A stretch of 64,000 nucleotides of DNA from RHKX01 sp963823565 (GTDB taxonomy: Bacteria; Actinomycetota; Thermoleophilia; Solirubrobacterales; 70-9): assembly GCA_963823565.1 (NCBI GenBank), contig CAWGLR010000002.1, forward strand, positions 62,001 to 126,000. Direction: 5' to 3'. The notes below the pieces were generated by a model. It was not told the DNA's origin, ran no database searches, and saw only the letters and a list, made by a program, of their open reading frames with translations. Positions 7,282 to 14,640 of this stretch are shown in pieces; position 1 is the first letter of the stretch, and the number at the start of each line of letters is the position of its first letter. Made by a program: the position numbers and the translations under genes.

Positions 7282-9258
7282 TCAGGCCGGAGGCTGCGGG
7301 GTCCCGCCGCCGGCGGGTGGCGCGCCCTCGCCGAGGCGGTTGAGGACCTCGATCAGGCGGCGCTCGGCCTCGCGGACCCGCTGCTGGGCGTCGCGCTCGG
7401 CGTGCTGGATGCGCTCGCGGATCCGCTCCTCGCGCTCCTGGGCGCGGTCGGCCGCCTCGAGCCGCTGCTCGGCGACCGCGGCCAGGGTCGCGAGCCGCTG
7501 CTCGGCGCTCTCCTCGGCGGCGGCGACCAGATCGCCGACGCGGCGGTCGAGCCCGCCGATCCGCTGGTCGACCTCCGCGTCGAGCCGCTCCTCGAGCCGC
7601 GCCGCCGCCGCCTCCTCGACGTCGGCGCGCAGCTCGGACTCGGAGCTCCAGAGCTCGCGCTCGGCGGCGCTCGCCCGCTCCTCGAGGCCGTCGGCGGCCC
7701 GCTCGACCGTCTCCTGGGCGCTCTCGGCGAGCTCGGCCTTGAGCTGCTCGCCCGCCGAGCGGATCGACTCGAGCAGCTCCTCCTGCCGCGCCCGCAGCGT
7801 CTCCTCGACCTGCTCCCGCTGCCGCTTGATCCGCCGCTTGCCGAGCTCCGATCGCAGGCCCTCGGCCTCCTCGCGGAACTGCTGGACCTGCTGGGAGAGC
7901 TCCGCCCGCAGCGCCTCGGATGCCTCCGCGACCCCGCGGCCGACGTTCGCCTGGAACTGCTGCTCGAGCTGGTCGCGGAGCTGCTCCTGGGAGGCGGCGA
8001 CGGATGCGGCGACCGCGTGGGAGGCGTGTCCGTAGGCCTGCCGGCCGGCGTCGGCGACGACCGCCTCGGCATCCTGGCGGGTCCCCGCCCGGATCGACTC
8101 GGCGGCCGCGTCCATCCGCGCCGCCAGCGTCCGGTCGACCTCCTCCATGTGGCGCTGGACCGTGGAATGGATCTGCCCGCCGAGCGAGCGCTCGATCCCC
8201 TCCGCGGCCTCGCGCGTCTGCCGGTCGACCCGGTCCCGCAGCTCGGCCGTCACCGAGGCGACGTGCGCGTCGAAGCGCTCGACGAGCCGAGCCTCGATGC
8301 CCTCGACCGCCTGCGAGGCCTGCGCGGTCGCGCCCTCGCGGGCGACGCCCTCGAGCGCCCCCCGGGCGTCGGCGAAGCGCCGGTCGACCCCGCCGAGCGC
8401 CCGCTCGAGCTCCTCGCGGACCGCCGCGAGCGCCGCGCGCTCGCGCTCCTCCTGGCGGACGGCGGCGGCGCGCAGCTTGCCCTCCATGACGCCGGCGGCG
8501 TGGCGCTCGCCGCGCTCGATCACGCCCTCGGCGATCCCGTCCGCCGCGGACTCGAGCTCGTGGCGAAGCTCGCCGGCTCGCGCCTCCAGCCCCTCGGCGG
8601 CCCGCCTGCCCTCGGCGCCGAGGCGGGCCTCGGCCTTCGCCGCCTCGCCGGAGAGCAGCACGTCGAGCCGCTCCTCGGAGCTGTGCCGCTGCCGCTCGAG
8701 CATCTCCTCGGCCGCGCCCTGCAGTCGCTGCTCGGCGGCCTCGAGGCCGCGGGCGATCGCGCGCTCGAGCTGCTCGGGGACGTCGCGGTCGAGCTCGGCG
8801 AAGCGCATCTCCATCCGGGCGCGCAGCTCCTCGGCCTCGGCGAGCCGGCGGGAGAGCTCGGCCCGCTCGCGCTCGGCGCCCTCGGCGGCGCGGCGCGCCC
8901 CCGCGGCCTCCTCGCCGAGCGTGGCCTCGACCGCCTTGGCCTGGAGCTCGAGCCGGCGCTCGGCGGCCTCGACGCGAGCCGAGACCCAGGCGCCGATCCG
9001 CGCCTCCATCGCCTCGGGGGCCTCGCCTGCTGCGGCGGGGACCGCCGGCGGCGGGGCGGGTGGCTGCGGCGGGGGCGGCGCCGTCGCGGCGCCGTTCGGC
9101 GGTCGCTCCGGGGGCGGGGGCTGATGCGGCGGGGTGGGCGGCGAGCCGCCGGAGCGGGCGATCAGCTCGTCGAAGCTCCGGCCGATGCTCTCGCGGGCAC
9201 GGGCGATCCGCTCCTCCCGAGCGCGCTCGGGGTCGTCGCGATCCTCCGGCCTCTCCAT
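7282..9258 (-). CDS. Long coiled-coil protein, function unknown
   Basis: 658 residues, very rich in Glu, Arg, Ala and Leu. A Pro-rich stretch (runs of P with Q, T and A) at residues about 40-75 separates a short acidic N-terminus from roughly 550 residues of near-continuous heptad-like coiled coil. There is no signal peptide or membrane segment, and the tail ends GGGTPQPPA. SMC-like length is absent and there is no Walker motif, so an SMC ATPase is excluded. A scaffold or cytoskeletal role is plausible but unproven. It is divergent from two further coiled-coil genes (9354 and 9794), suggesting one functional module. Confidence 0.75.
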   Translation of the reverse strand: MERPEDRDDPERAREERIARARESIGRSFDELIARSGGSPPTPPHQPPPPERPPNGAATAPPPPQPPAPPPAVPAAAGEAPEAMEARIGAWVSARVEAAERRLELQAKAVEATLGEEAAGARRAAEGAERERAELSRRLAEAEELRARMEMRFAELDRDVPEQLERAIARGLEAAEQRLQGAAEEMLERQRHSSEERLDVLLSGEAAKAEARLGAEGRRAAEGLEARAGELRHELESAADGIAEGVIERGERHAAGVMEGKLRAAAVRQEERERAALAAVREELERALGGVDRRFADARGALEGVAREGATAQASQAVEGIEARLVERFDAHVASVTAELRDRVDRQTREAAEGIERSLGGQIHSTVQRHMEEVDRTLAARMDAAAESIRAGTRQDAEAVVADAGRQAYGHASHAVAASVAASQEQLRDQLEQQFQANVGRGVAEASEALRAELSQQVQQFREEAEGLRSELGKRRIKRQREQVEETLRARQEELLESIRSAGEQLKAELAESAQETVERAADGLEERASAAERELWSSESELRADVEEAAAARLEERLDAEVDQRIGGLDRRVGDLVAAAEESAEQRLATLAAVAEQRLEAADRAQEREERIRERIQHAERDAQQRVREAERRLIEVLNRLGEGAPPAGGGTPQPPA

Positions 9259-9341
9259 GCGGCCTCTGCTCTACCAGGAATACCGGCGGATCGTCGCCGA
9301 AGACCCCGCGACTAGCGGGACATTCCGGTGGCCGGCGGGCC

Positions 9342-9347
9342 TAGACT
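9342..9347 (+). promoter_or_regulatory. -10 box of leaderless gene at 9354
   Basis: TAGACT is followed by 6 bases and then the GTG start at 9354, the same layout as the lipoprotein gene at 3228. Confidence 0.5.
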
Positions 9348-9353
9348 GCTCCG

Positions 9354-9761
9354 GTGTCAGCTCCGCTCGTCGCCAAGATCCACGAGACGCTCGCAACCGG
9401 CCGCGCCGAGGCCGATGCGCTGCTCGACGCCGCGGAGGCTGAGGCCAGGGCGCTGACCGAGATGGCAGGGGCGACGGACAAGGCACGGGCGGAGGCGCGC
9501 CTCGAGCGACTGCAGTCGCTGCGCGACGAGATCGACGCGCACCAGCGCCAGATCGAGTCGGCGTTCGTCGCGATGGCCGAGGCGCTCGCGCTCGCCGCGC
9601 TGAAGCTCGCCCAGGCGGCGCGGGAGGCGGACTTCTCGCCGCCGCCGATGCCCGGCGGCCTCGGACGGGCCTTCGAGGTGAAGCTCTCTCAGACGCGCGA
9701 GGTGACGCTCCGGCTTGCACCCGACGGCTCCGAGCGGGGCGCGCCGCGACCCCCGGTCTAG
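9354..9761 (+). CDS. Small coiled-coil protein, function unknown
   Basis: 135 residues. The first about 95 are an Ala/Glu/Leu-rich amphipathic helix region (LLDAAEAEARALTEMAG and LERLQSLRDEIDAHQRQ), followed by a short possible beta region (FEVKLSQTREVTLRL) and a Pro-rich end. No signal peptide. I do not recognise the family. It precedes the Pro/Tyr-rich coiled-coil gene at 9794 by 32 bases; its TAG stop forms part of a -10-like box for that gene. Confidence 0.65.
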   Translation: MSAPLVAKIHETLATGRAEADALLDAAEAEARALTEMAGATDKARAEARLERLQSLRDEIDAHQRQIESAFVAMAEALALAALKLAQAAREADFSPPPMPGGLGRAFEVKLSQTREVTLRLAPDGSERGAPRPPV

Positions 9762-9764
9762 AAT
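9759..9764 (+). promoter_or_regulatory. -10 box overlapping upstream stop codon
   Basis: TAGAAT starts on the TAG stop of the upstream gene and lies 29 bases before the TTG start at 9794. A purine-rich GAGGAGGAG ribosome-binding site sits between them. Confidence 0.4.
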
Positions 9765-9793
9765 CGGCGCCCCGACGAGGAGGAGCAGCGAGC

Positions 9794-10549
9794 TTGAGCG
9801 ACTACGACCCCAACCGACCCCCGGCCCCACCCGGCCAGGGCTGGAGCCCCCAGCACGCTCCCGCCCCCCAGCACGGGGCGCCCCCCGCCGCCGCGCCGTC
9901 GGCCGGCGTCCAGAGCACGATGCACGAGATGACCGAGCAGCTGCAGACGGTCATCGACGCCGCCGAGCGCGCCGCCGAGGCGATCCGCCACGACGCCGAG
10001 GGCCAGGCCCGCCAGCACCTCATCGAGGCGCAGCGCAAGGCCGACCAGCTCACCGCCGAGCGGGTCCACCTGATCTCCGACCTCACCGACGACCTGATCC
10101 GCCATGCCGAGACGGTCAAGAGCCACTCCGAGCAGATGGTCCGCGCCCTCGAGGACGCGATCACCTCGGTCACGACCAAGCTCGACCAGCCCGGCTTCCG
10201 CGAGCCGCTGTCGCCGCCGAGCACGAGCTACGGGGATTCCGCGACCTCGTACGCCGCGCCGGCCGAGCCGGCCTACGAGCAGCCGGCTCCCCCGCCGCCG
10301 CCGAGCGAGCCGGCCTACCCGCCCGCGGCCGGCGAGCCGGCGTATCCGCCGCCGGCGTATGAGCCCCCCGCCTACGAGCCGCCGCCGTACCAGCCGCCCC
10401 CGGCGGCCGCCCCGCCACACGCCCCGCCCCCCGCCCCGGCCGGGCAGCCGGCGCCGATGCCGCCTCCCCCGCCCCAGCAGCCACCGGCCGCGCCGGAGGA
10501 CTCAGGCGACGAGGGCTCTGGCAACGTCTTCAGGCCGGGCGGCTACTAG
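9794..10549 (+). CDS. Coiled-coil protein with Pro/Tyr-rich tail
   Basis: 251 residues in three parts. A Pro/Gln-rich start covers residues 1-40. A coiled coil of about 90 residues (MHEMTEQLQTVIDAAERAA onward, with RKADQLTAERVHLI) follows, somewhat like the C-terminal coil of DivIVA/SepIVA-type polar proteins. The long tail repeats PAYEP, PAYPP and PPYQP with about ten tyrosines. There is no membrane segment. The TTG start is supported by a strong GAGGAGGAG site. The DivIVA comparison is only a resemblance. The tail composition is shared with the BY-kinase at 28080. Confidence 0.7.
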   Translation: MSDYDPNRPPAPPGQGWSPQHAPAPQHGAPPAAAPSAGVQSTMHEMTEQLQTVIDAAERAAEAIRHDAEGQARQHLIEAQRKADQLTAERVHLISDLTDDLIRHAETVKSHSEQMVRALEDAITSVTTKLDQPGFREPLSPPSTSYGDSATSYAAPAEPAYEQPAPPPPPSEPAYPPAAGEPAYPPPAYEPPAYEPPPYQPPPAAAPPHAPPPAPAGQPAPMPPPPPQQPPAAPEDSGDEGSGNVFRPGGY

Positions 10550-10576
10550 GCGCGAGCGCCCGCGAGTAACCGCGAG

Positions 10577-10625
10577 CGCGCACTTACGCCGGCCATATCG
10601 GCTCAAGTGCGCGTTCAGGCCTGAA
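10577..10625. terminator. Hairpin and palindrome between convergent genes
   Basis: CGCGCACTT (10577-10585) pairs with AAGTGCGCG (10605-10613), with an inner GCCG/CGGC pair, and a perfect 12-base palindrome TTCAGGCCTGAA (10614-10625) follows directly. It lies between convergent stops at 10549 and 10655 and is a likely bidirectional terminator, without a U-tract. Confidence 0.5.
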
Positions 10626-10654
10626 TCGGCCCGACGAGCATGCCGGAGGGGCGC

Positions 10655-10807
10655 CTAGCCCTCGTCGACGTCGCGCGAGGCGGCCAGGTAGGCGCCGACG
10701 ACGACGCCGGCGGCCACGAGGCCCGCTCCGACCTTGATCTGCGTGCCGAAGCGGCGCATGACCAGGGCGACGACGAGCCTGCCGATCGACTCGTAGATGA
10801 TGCTCAT
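10655..10807 (-). CDS. Small membrane protein (50 aa)
   Basis: 50 residues: a short N-terminal part (MSIIYESIGRLVVALVMRRF) and one clear hydrophobic helix (VGAGLVAAGVVVGAYLAA) followed by a charged end RDVDEG. It has a strong AGGAGG ribosome-binding site 7 bases before ATG at 10807, which is the main reason to call it. It lies 38 bases downstream of argG on the same strand. Function unknown. Confidence 0.65.
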   Translation of the reverse strand: MSIIYESIGRLVVALVMRRFGTQIKVGAGLVAAGVVVGAYLAASRDVDEG

Positions 10808-10845
10808 AGGGCCTCCTGCTCGCTCAGCTCGCGGACCGGCCCAGT

Positions 10846-12102
10846 CTACTCGCGGTGTCGCACCCGATGGGCGAGGCGACTCTGGAGCGTGAAGAGCTCG
10901 ATGAAGCCCGGGCTCGCCTGGTGGCTGAAGCCGCCGCCGGACTCGCCGAAGCCGGCGAGGTTCTGGTCGTAGAGGGCGTAGGGGGAGGTGCGGGAGACGA
11001 CGCGCGCCTGGCCCTTGAAGAGCCGGACCCCGACCTCGCCGGTCACGTACTCGTTGGCCGAGAGCACGTAGGCGTCGATGTCCTCGCGCAGCGGCTCGTT
11101 CCAGAGGCCGGCGTAAGCGAGGTAGGCCCACTGGGACTCGAGCGCGCCCTTGAAGGTGTTCTGGTGGATCGTCGAGACGAGCTTCTCGAGGTCCTTGTGA
11201 GCCTCGAGAATGATCGCCGCGGCGGGGACCTCGTAGAGGTCGCGGACCTTGAGGCCGACGATCCTGTCCTCGAGGTGGTCGACGATGCCGACCCCGTGGC
11301 GCCGGCCCGCGTCGGCGACCCGTTCGAGCAGGTCGACCAGCCCGAGCCGCTCGCCGTCGAGCGCGACCGGGCGGCCGGACTCGAACTCGATGCTCAGGGT
11401 CTCGGGCTCGTCGGGCGCCCGCTCGGGCGGGGTGACGAGCTGGAAGACGTCGTCGTGCGGCGGCTCGGCGATGTCCTCGAGCACGCCGCCCTCGGAGGAG
11501 CGGCCCCAGAGGTTGTCGTCGATCGAGTACGGGGGCTTCTCGGTGCCGCCGGTCACCGGGATCCGGTGCTCGCGCGCGTAGGCGATCTCCTCCTCGCGCC
11601 CCATCTCCCAGTCACGGACCGGGGCGAGGACGCCGAGCTCGGGGCCGAGCGCGGAGATCGTCGCCTCGAGCCGGACCTGATCGTTGCCCTTGCCGGTGCA
11701 CCCGTGCGCGACCGTGTCGCAGCCATGCTCGCGCGCCGCCTCGACGGCGAGCTTGCCGATCAGCGGCCGGGCGAGCGCGGTGAACAGCGGGTAGCCGCCG
11801 CCGTAGAGCGCGTTGGCGCGGATCGCCGGCAGCACGTACTCCTCGGCGAACTCCTCGCGGGCGTCGACCACGACGGTCTCGACCGCGCCCATGTCGCGAG
11901 CCTTGCCGATGATCGCGTCCCAGTCCTCGTCGGGCTGGCCGAGCTCGACGGTCAGGGTCACGATCTCGGCGCCGTACTGGGCCTGGATCCAGTGCAGCAT
12001 CACGCTGGTGTCCAGTCCGCCCGAGTAGAGCAGCAGGACCCGCCCGATGCGCTCGGGATCGGCCTGGTAGGTGGCGATTCGCGGGTAGGAGCCGGGGTTC
12101 AC
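10846..12102 (-). CDS. argG: Argininosuccinate synthase
   Basis: ATP-dependent condensation of citrulline and aspartate in arginine biosynthesis. The 418-residue length is normal. The N-terminal PP-loop VLLLYSGGLDTSVML (about residue 22) binds ATP; citrulline and aspartate segments AHGCTGKGNDQVR and YSIDDNLWGRSSEGG are clear. Start is GTG at 12102, 62 bases from the divergent sortase gene. The other arginine genes in the window (argC, argJ, argB, argD) are 26 kb away and argF and argH are not seen, so the pathway is split in this genome. Confidence 0.96.
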   Translation of the reverse strand: MNPGSYPRIATYQADPERIGRVLLLYSGGLDTSVMLHWIQAQYGAEIVTLTVELGQPDEDWDAIIGKARDMGAVETVVVDAREEFAEEYVLPAIRANALYGGGYPLFTALARPLIGKLAVEAAREHGCDTVAHGCTGKGNDQVRLEATISALGPELGVLAPVRDWEMGREEEIAYAREHRIPVTGGTEKPPYSIDDNLWGRSSEGGVLEDIAEPPHDDVFQLVTPPERAPDEPETLSIEFESGRPVALDGERLGLVDLLERVADAGRRHGVGIVDHLEDRIVGLKVRDLYEVPAAAIILEAHKDLEKLVSTIHQNTFKGALESQWAYLAYAGLWNEPLREDIDAYVLSANEYVTGEVGVRLFKGQARVVSRTSPYALYDQNLAGFGESGGGFSHQASPGFIELFTLQSRLAHRVRHRE

Positions 12103-12151
12103 GGGCGGCGCAGTCTTGCACGACTACGGCTGCGGGAGCCACCCCGCCTGC

Positions 12152-12157
12152 CATAGT
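12152..12157 (+). promoter_or_regulatory. -10-like box of sortase gene
   Basis: CATAGT lies 7 bases before the ATG at 12165, suggesting a leaderless transcript. The first base departs from the TAnnnT pattern. Confidence 0.35.
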
Positions 12158-12164
12158 TCGGCCG

Positions 12165-12848
12165 ATGCGGAGAGCCGTGCGGATCGCCTCCGTGACCCTG
12201 ATCACCGCCGGGCTCGTGATCCTCGCCGACGCCGGCGTCACGGTCGCCTGGCAGGAGCCGCTGTCGGCGTTCTACAGCCAGCTGCGCCAGAACGCCGCCT
12301 CCGGCGAGCTCGACTCGGTCAGGGAGGACTTCCTCGCCGATCCGGCCGTCGGCCGCGCCCTGGCTCGGAAGGGGGCCGAGGCGCGGGCCGAGGACCGGGC
12401 GCGGGCCCTCGCCGGCATCTTCGCCGAGGACGTGGAGATGGGGCAGCCGATCGGCCGGATCCTGATCCCGTCGATCGGCGCCGACTACGTGGTCATCGAG
12501 GGAACCGACGAGGGCGACCTCCAGCGCGGCCCCGGCCACTACGAGTACACGGCGTTTCCCGGACAGGGTGAGACCATCGGGATCGCCGGCCATCGGACGA
12601 CCTACGGCGCCCCGTTCAACAAGATCAACGAGATCGAGAAGGGCGACTCGATCACGCTCGAGATGCCGTACGGCGAGTTCACCTACGAGGTGACGGGAAC
12701 CGACATCGTCGATCCCACCGACGTCGGCATCGTCGACGAGACCGGCCGCGAGCGGCTCGTGCTGACCGCCTGCCATCCCCTATACAGCGCCGCTCAGCGC
12801 TACGCCGTCTTCGCCGACCTCGAGCGAGCGCAGCCGGCGGGCGGCTAG
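12165..12848 (+). CDS. Sortase, class E-like
   Basis: Membrane-anchored transpeptidase that cleaves a C-terminal sorting signal and joins the protein to the cell wall. 227 residues: an N-terminal signal-anchor (VTLITAGLVILADAGVTV), an extracellular helical spacer, then the sortase barrel. Catalytic His (AGHRTT, about residue 141), Cys (LTACHP, about 201) and Arg (AQRYAVF, about 211) are all present. The class E assignment rests on the LTxCHP and RYAVF context and is less certain than the family. No substrate is adjacent; the LPFTG protein at 32915 is the only candidate in the window. Confidence 0.9.
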   Translation: MRRAVRIASVTLITAGLVILADAGVTVAWQEPLSAFYSQLRQNAASGELDSVREDFLADPAVGRALARKGAEARAEDRARALAGIFAEDVEMGQPIGRILIPSIGADYVVIEGTDEGDLQRGPGHYEYTAFPGQGETIGIAGHRTTYGAPFNKINEIEKGDSITLEMPYGEFTYEVTGTDIVDPTDVGIVDETGRERLVLTACHPLYSAAQRYAVFADLERAQPAGG

Positions 12849-12849
12849 G

Positions 12850-13041
12850 ACCTATGAGTCGGATGGCGATGGCACTGTCTGGAATGGTCCGCGTGACTCG
12901 CTGTTTGTGAACGCGGGGATCATCCGGCCCACCGACCATGGGATTGTGACCGGTGGCAATGCCGCAGCCGAGCAGTTCACCCAGGTTCACGTTGTGTGGG
13001 GCGGACAAACAACGGCTGGTTCCGGCCCGGGTCCCGCATGA
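12850..13041 (+). pseudogene. Fragment of a phage-type structural protein
   Basis: An open frame of 63 codons with no clear start directly after the sortase stop. It reads YESDGDGTVWNGPRDSLFVN, then a Gly/Thr-rich stretch ending AGSGPGPA. Its base composition is visibly less GC-rich than the flanks. The TGA at 13039-13041 overlaps the ATG of the next fragment. I read it as the upstream part of a decayed tail/fibre-like gene; alternatives are an orphan small gene or chance. Confidence 0.35.
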
Positions 13042-13175
13042 AGGTTGGCTTCTACGGCGTGACCCTGGTGTCGCGGGCTGGCGTGATCGCATCTCCGAGC
13101 GCAAACGTGACATCGCTGAAGACGTCCGTTGACGCCATCCGCACGGCGCTGAGAAACAGCGGGATCACCAGTTAG
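13038..13175 (+). pseudogene. C-terminal remnant of a phage tail/fibre-like protein
   Basis: 45 codons starting MKVGFYGVTLVSRAGVIASP and ending SLKTSVDAIRTALRNSGITS. This KxGFYGVTPV...SLKTAVDAIRTALxxxGI pattern resembles the C-termini of phage tail or structural proteins, from my knowledge of that family. The ATG overlaps the stop of the preceding fragment as ATGA, either coupling or a frameshift within one former gene. The remaining stretch to 13266 shows no gene. Confidence 0.4.
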
Positions 13176-13266
13176 ACGATGCCCGGCGCGCAGCTACTGG
13201 CCTGCCCGTCCGAGTCTCACCGATCATGTATCCGCGGGAGCCAGTCGATCTGGCTGCCTGACCGAG

Positions 13267-13458
13267 TCATCGGTCGAGAAGCCGGCCCACAAGCTCCTCG
13301 GACATAAGGGTGAAGTCGGTGCCGCCGCCATTGTTGACGATTGAGTAGCCCTGACTGGTGAGACCTTCGAGGATGGCCCTCGCCTCACGAGCAGGCTCGT
13401 TCTCGTGTAGCTCCACGCACCTGAAGCGGCGCCGACGGGTGGGGCGACAGAGGACCAT
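13267..13458 (-). CDS. Small protein, unknown function
   Basis: 63 residues: a basic start (MVLCRPTRRRRFRCVELHE), a helix-like middle (EPAREARAILEGLTSQGY) and SIVNNGGGTDFTLMSEEL. Its ATG at 13458 overlaps the epimerase stop as TGATG, which favours translation by coupling. Base composition is lower in GC than the epimerase, like the phage-type fragments next to it. No family recognised; a chance frame is possible. Confidence 0.45.
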   Translation of the reverse strand: MVLCRPTRRRRFRCVELHENEPAREARAILEGLTSQGYSIVNNGGGTDFTLMSEELVGRLLDR

Positions 13459-14411
13459 CAGCGGGCGAGGGCCTCGTAGGTGCGGCCGAGGCCCTCGCCA
13501 AGGTCCACCGCCGGCCGCCACCCGAGCTCACGCGCCGCGAGCTCGGGATCAATGGCGATCCTCCGCACCTCGCCGCTTCGCTCGGGGGCGTGCTCGACTG
13601 CGGGATCGGCCCCGGCGTGACCGGCCAGGAGCCGGACGAGCTCGAGCACGGTCGTCTCTCGCCCGGTGCCGACGTTGATGGGTTGCTCGGCCCGCCAGCC
13701 CGCGGCGATCCGCTCGGCCGCGCCGATCACGCAGTCGACGACGTCGCCGACGTAGACGTAGTCGCGGGTCTGGCGGCCGTCGCCGAAGACGGTCAGCGGC
13801 GCCCCCTCGCGGATCCGGCCGCAGAAGATCGCAACGACGCCGGCCTCCCCGTGCGGATCCTGGCGCGGGCCGTAGACGTTGGCGAAGCGCAGCGAGGCGG
13901 CACCGGCGCCGGCGGTCCGGCCGTACAGGCCGAGGTAGCCCTCGGCGGCCAGCTTCGAGGCGCCGTAGGGCGCCTCCGGGCGTGCCTCGGCGGCCTCCCT
14001 CAGCGGCAGCACCAACCCCTCCCCCTCACCGTAGATCGCGCCGCCGGTGCTGGCGAAGACGACCGCCGGCGGCTCGTCGAGCGCCGCGAGCGCGGCGAGC
14101 AGGTTGACCGTGCCGACGACGTTGACCTCGGCGTCGAACGCCGGATCCTCGACCGACCTGCGGACGTCGATCTGCGCCGCCAGGTGGAATGCCCGGCCGG
14201 GCGCGAAGCCGGCCGCCACCTCGCGCATCCGGTCGCGATCGACCACGTTCGCCTCAACCAGCTCGGCGCCGCGATCGAGCGCGCGCTCGAGGTTCTCCCG
14301 GCGCCCGGTCGAGAGGTCGTCGACGACGAGGACCTCGTCGCCGGCGTCGAGCAGCGCGTCGACGACGTGGGAGCCGATGAATCCGGCGCCGCCGGTCACG
14401 ATCGACCTCAC
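13458..14411 (-). CDS. NAD-dependent sugar epimerase/dehydratase (SDR)
   Basis: 317-residue extended short-chain dehydrogenase resembling UDP-glucose 4-epimerase. The NAD site GGAGFIGSH is at residues 7-15, the catalytic YxxxK is YGASK near residue 150, and the substrate region RFANVYGPRQDPHGEAG follows. It would make a nucleotide sugar for the adjacent polysaccharide locus. UDP-GlcNAc or UDP-glucuronate epimerases are alternatives that sequence alone does not separate. It is divergent from the initiating transferase at 14641. Confidence 0.88.
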   Translation of the reverse strand: MRSIVTGGAGFIGSHVVDALLDAGDEVLVVDDLSTGRRENLERALDRGAELVEANVVDRDRMREVAAGFAPGRAFHLAAQIDVRRSVEDPAFDAEVNVVGTVNLLAALAALDEPPAVVFASTGGAIYGEGEGLVLPLREAAEARPEAPYGASKLAAEGYLGLYGRTAGAGAASLRFANVYGPRQDPHGEAGVVAIFCGRIREGAPLTVFGDGRQTRDYVYVGDVVDCVIGAAERIAAGWRAEQPINVGTGRETTVLELVRLLAGHAGADPAVEHAPERSGEVRRIAIDPELAARELGWRPAVDLGEGLGRTYEALAR

Positions 14412-14640
14412 CGGGCGTCTCTCTCCGGGCCTGGCATCGGCGCCAGCCTAGATCACCGGGGGTCGAAGGCTGGCCATAGTGGTCGATCGGCACTTGCGAT
14501 TACACGTTCGGGCTACGCTTGCCGATGCCGGGGGGGAAGGCGATGGAGTTGCCCGTGCCCCTGCTGACAAATCCGACCGAGGACCGCGATCCGGGCACTG
14601 GCGCCCGCGGGTTGAGTAATCGAGCCCACCCGCCGATCAT
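14412..14640. promoter_or_regulatory. Divergent promoter region with possible leader ORF
   Basis: 229 bases without a recognised gene between the epimerase and the initiating sugar transferase. TACGCT at 14514-14519 is a -10 candidate on the plus strand. An open frame from ATG 14525 (or 14543, with GGGAAGG before it) runs to TGA 14657-14659, where it overlaps an in-frame TTG (14656) of the downstream gene as TTGA. This could be a translationally coupled leader peptide of 38-44 codons. Confidence 0.3.

Noticed and set aside
4286..8035. A 1249-codon open frame on the plus strand opposite dnaE and the coiled-coil gene
   Set aside because: It is the mirror of a GC-rich coding strand; composition (Arg/Val/Asp/Leu rich, no domain) is what such shadows give, while dnaE on the other strand has complete motifs.
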